Assembly: GCA_035507915.1 (NCBI GenBank) | Contig: DATJNS010000501.1 | Span: forward strand, 1-7,741 | DNA: 7,741 nucleotides | Reading direction: 5' to 3' | Source of the DNA: JACQAI01 sp035507915 | Lineage (GTDB): Bacteria; Pseudomonadota; Alphaproteobacteria; Elsterales; Elsteraceae | Shown here: one piece after another, positions 6,172-7,741 of the stretch | Layout of the letters: each line of letters opens with the position of its first letter | Numbering within the stretch: the first letter of the stretch is position 1 | The notes under the pieces: generated by a model | Seen by the model: the letters and a program-made list of their open reading frames with translations, nothing else | What the model was told of the DNA's origin: nothing | Database searches by the model: none | Position numbers and translations under genes: made by a program

Positions 6172-6930
6172 ATGACCGCCACCACGAGCCCGCCCGTCGT
6201 GCGGACGCCGGACGAGGCGACCGGCGCCTATCGCGACATGCTGCTGCGCCTGATGACCCGGCAGTTCTACGCCGAGACCGCGACCGCCGAGGTGTTCGGC
6301 CGCTCGATCGGCTGCGCGCCGACCTTGCGCGAGAAGCTGCTCGCCGCCGAGTTCGCCCACGAGGAGGCCGAGCACAGCACGCGGATGTGTTGGCTGTTCG
6401 CCGATCTCGGCGTCGACCCCGAAAGGGTTCATGCCGCGCGCCCGCCGGCCGCCCAGTTCTGGTCAATCGATCTCGACGACTGGATCCACATCGCGGTGTT
6501 CAACTTCACGGTCGACCGCGCCGGCAGCCACCAGATCATGGAATACCGAGAGTCGAGCTATTTGCCGTGGGCCGACGCGATGGGCTCGGTGCTCGCGGAC
6601 GAGGAAGGCCATTACGGCAACGGCGTCGACAATCTGCGCGAATTCGCGCGCGACAAGAAGACGTTCGCGCGGTTTCAGGACGTCTATTTCGGCATGCTGC
6701 CCGTCACGGTGAAACGCGCGTTCGGCCGCCCGACCGGCGCCGACAACGACTACTGCGTCGAGGTCGGGCTGAAGCGCCACACCACCGAGCAGGTGGTCAA
6801 CCGCTACCTCACCGAGATGCTCGGCTTCATGCGCGAAAGCGGGCTCAAGTTCCCGCCGCTCGCCGCCTTCGACAAGATCGGCGCCGAGCTGATGCCGAGC
6901 ACCCGCGAGATCCTCCTCTCAAACCAGTAG
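6172..6930 (+). CDS. PaaA-like diiron (ferritin-like) protein, phenylacetyl-CoA epoxidase family
   Basis: A 252-residue helical protein of the PaaA/PaaC family. Aligned by eye with remembered E. coli PaaA (about 309 residues), the diiron ligand pattern is retained: Glu40, Glu65-x-x-His68 (EEAEH), Asp115 (FTVDRAG) and Glu144-x-x-His147 (DEEGH). The C-terminal stretch GLKRHTTEQVVNRYL also matches PaaA's KIKRFSNDELRQRF block, so it resembles the catalytic PaaA more than the structural PaaC. PaaA-type enzymes use O2 and a reductase to epoxidise an aromatic CoA thioester. No PaaB, C, D or E partner is in the window, so this may be an orphan branch. The ATG at 6172 has GAGG 5 nt upstream; a GTG at 6094 in the same frame has no support. 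Transcribed divergently from the Mo-hydroxylase operon and 12 bp ahead of a crotonase, its likely operon partner. Family confident, substrate unknown. Confidence 0.88.
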   Translation: MTATTSPPVVRTPDEATGAYRDMLLRLMTRQFYAETATAEVFGRSIGCAPTLREKLLAAEFAHEEAEHSTRMCWLFADLGVDPERVHAARPPAAQFWSIDLDDWIHIAVFNFTVDRAGSHQIMEYRESSYLPWADAMGSVLADEEGHYGNGVDNLREFARDKKTFARFQDVYFGMLPVTVKRAFGRPTGADNDYCVEVGLKRHTTEQVVNRYLTEMLGFMRESGLKFPPLAAFDKIGAELMPSTREILLSNQ

Positions 6931-6942
6931 GCACGCGACGCG

Positions 6943-7741
6943 ATGGACGACAATCCGGTTCTCAACCCGAGCTACAAGTACAAGGCCATCAAGACCGAGC
7001 AACGCGGCCCGGTGCTCGAGATCACGCTCAATCGGCCGGAACGACTCAACACGTTCAACGCCGAGATGCAGCGCGACTTCACCGCGCTCCAGCTCGAGCT
7101 CGAGCGCAGCCCGGAGATCCGCTGCGCGATCGTCTTCGCCGCCGGCGAGCGCGCGTTCGGCGCCGGCGCCGATCTCTCGTGGTTCGAGCAGGACTGGACC
7201 GCGGCGCGATTCCGCACCGAGTATCGCTGGATCCACGACTTCTTCGATGTGCTGGAGCGCATCGAGCTGCCGGTGATCGCCGCGGTGTTCGGCACATGCG
7301 CATGCGGCGGGCTCGAGCTCGCGATGGCGTGCGACTTCCGCATCGCCGCCGACGACGCACGCTTCGGCTTCACCGAGGGCAACATCAACTTGATCCCCGG
7401 CTCGGGCGGCTGCTCGCGCCTGGTCAAGATGATCGGCCCGGGCTGGGCGAAAGAGCTCGTGCTGGCCGGCGAGTTCATCGACGCCGCGCGCGCCCTGCAG
7501 ATCGGCCTGGTCACCCGCGTGGTCGCCAAGGCCGCGCTCGCCGACGAGGCGCGTGCGCTCGCCGACAAGCTGGTCAAGAAGGCGCCGCAGGCGCTCGGCG
7601 CCGCCAAGGCGGTCATCAACGCCTGCCAGAACATCGACGCGACGTCGGGGCGCATCCTCGAACGCATGGCGCAGAGCTCGCTGATCCTGTCGCAGGATCA
7701 TCGGGAGGGCGTGCGGGCGTTCCGGGAGAAGCGGACGCCGC
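6943..7741 (+). CDS. Enoyl-CoA hydratase/isomerase (crotonase family), 3' end cut by window
   Basis: The 266 codons visible form a nearly complete crotonase-fold protein; family members usually have about 260-290 residues, and the end FREKRTP is near the normal C-terminus. The first oxyanion-hole motif is AFGAGADL (71-78), the second is CACGGLELAMACD (119-131). Both acids of classical hydratases are present by motif: Glu125 (GGLE) and Glu145 (GFTEGNINLIPGSGG), matching Glu144 and Glu164 of rat enoyl-CoA hydratase. Hydration of an enoyl-CoA is therefore possible, although isomerases and ring-cleaving or acyl-CoA hydrolase members share the fold. Cys119 and Cys121 in the oxyanion segment are unusual. 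The ATG follows the PaaA-like stop by 12 bp, with only a weak AGG site, so the two are probably co-transcribed; the pairing recalls PaaA with PaaG or BoxB with BoxC. The protein is soluble, with no membrane segment. Confidence 0.92.
   Translation, partial: MDDNPVLNPSYKYKAIKTEQRGPVLEITLNRPERLNTFNAEMQRDFTALQLELERSPEIRCAIVFAAGERAFGAGADLSWFEQDWTAARFRTEYRWIHDFFDVLERIELPVIAAVFGTCACGGLELAMACDFRIAADDARFGFTEGNINLIPGSGGCSRLVKMIGPGWAKELVLAGEFIDAARALQIGLVTRVVAKAALADEARALADKLVKKAPQALGAAKAVINACQNIDATSGRILERMAQSSLILSQDHREGVRAFREKRTP

Noticed and set aside
6919..7701. Minus-strand frames opposite the crotonase
   Set aside because: The crotonase on the plus strand has complete motifs; the antisense frames show no family features.

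Overview
This is a very GC-rich window with tightly packed, overlapping genes and two GTG starts. It looks like chromosomal DNA of an alphaproteobacterium. The clearest hint is the 31-bp palindrome at 905-935, of a type I associate with Bradyrhizobium, Rhodopseudomonas and relatives. That placement is inference, and the genus is not determined.

Layout. Minus strand, read from about 6100 down to 1: an alpha/beta hydrolase (6057-5140); the three subunits of a xanthine dehydrogenase/CO dehydrogenase-type molybdenum hydroxylase, in the order large Mo subunit (5143-2702), FAD subunit (2705-1878) and [2Fe-2S] subunit (1890-1381); and a small hot-dog thioesterase of the FlK type (1384-983). All four junctions overlap by 4 bp or more, so these five genes almost certainly form one translationally coupled operon. 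After a 109-bp gap with the palindrome comes a second alpha/beta hydrolase (873-1), cut by the window edge just before its expected catalytic His. It is recognisably a paralogue of the first hydrolase. Plus strand, divergent: a PaaA-like diiron protein (6172-6930), then, 12 bp on, an enoyl-CoA hydratase/isomerase (6943-7741, cut by the right edge). The 114-bp divergent region (6058-6171) holds a fair sigma-70-like promoter for the minus operon and several small palindromes.

How the genes may work together (inference). A Mo hydroxylase, a ring-epoxidase-type diiron protein, a crotonase, a thioesterase and two hydrolases suit catabolism of an aromatic or heteroaromatic compound, probably as a CoA thioester in part. 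The logic recalls the paa and box pathways (epoxidation plus crotonase steps) and furoyl-CoA or 4-hydroxybenzoyl-CoA metabolism (Mo hydroxylases acting on acyl-CoA). The Mo subunit lacks the CO dehydrogenase active-site Cys loop and carries a xanthine-dehydrogenase-like RGFGGPQ loop, so CO oxidation is unlikely. The substrate cannot be read from the sequence. No CoA ligase, regulator, transporter, Mo-cofactor maturation gene or other Paa subunit lies in the window. I see no tRNA, rRNA, CRISPR array or insertion sequence.
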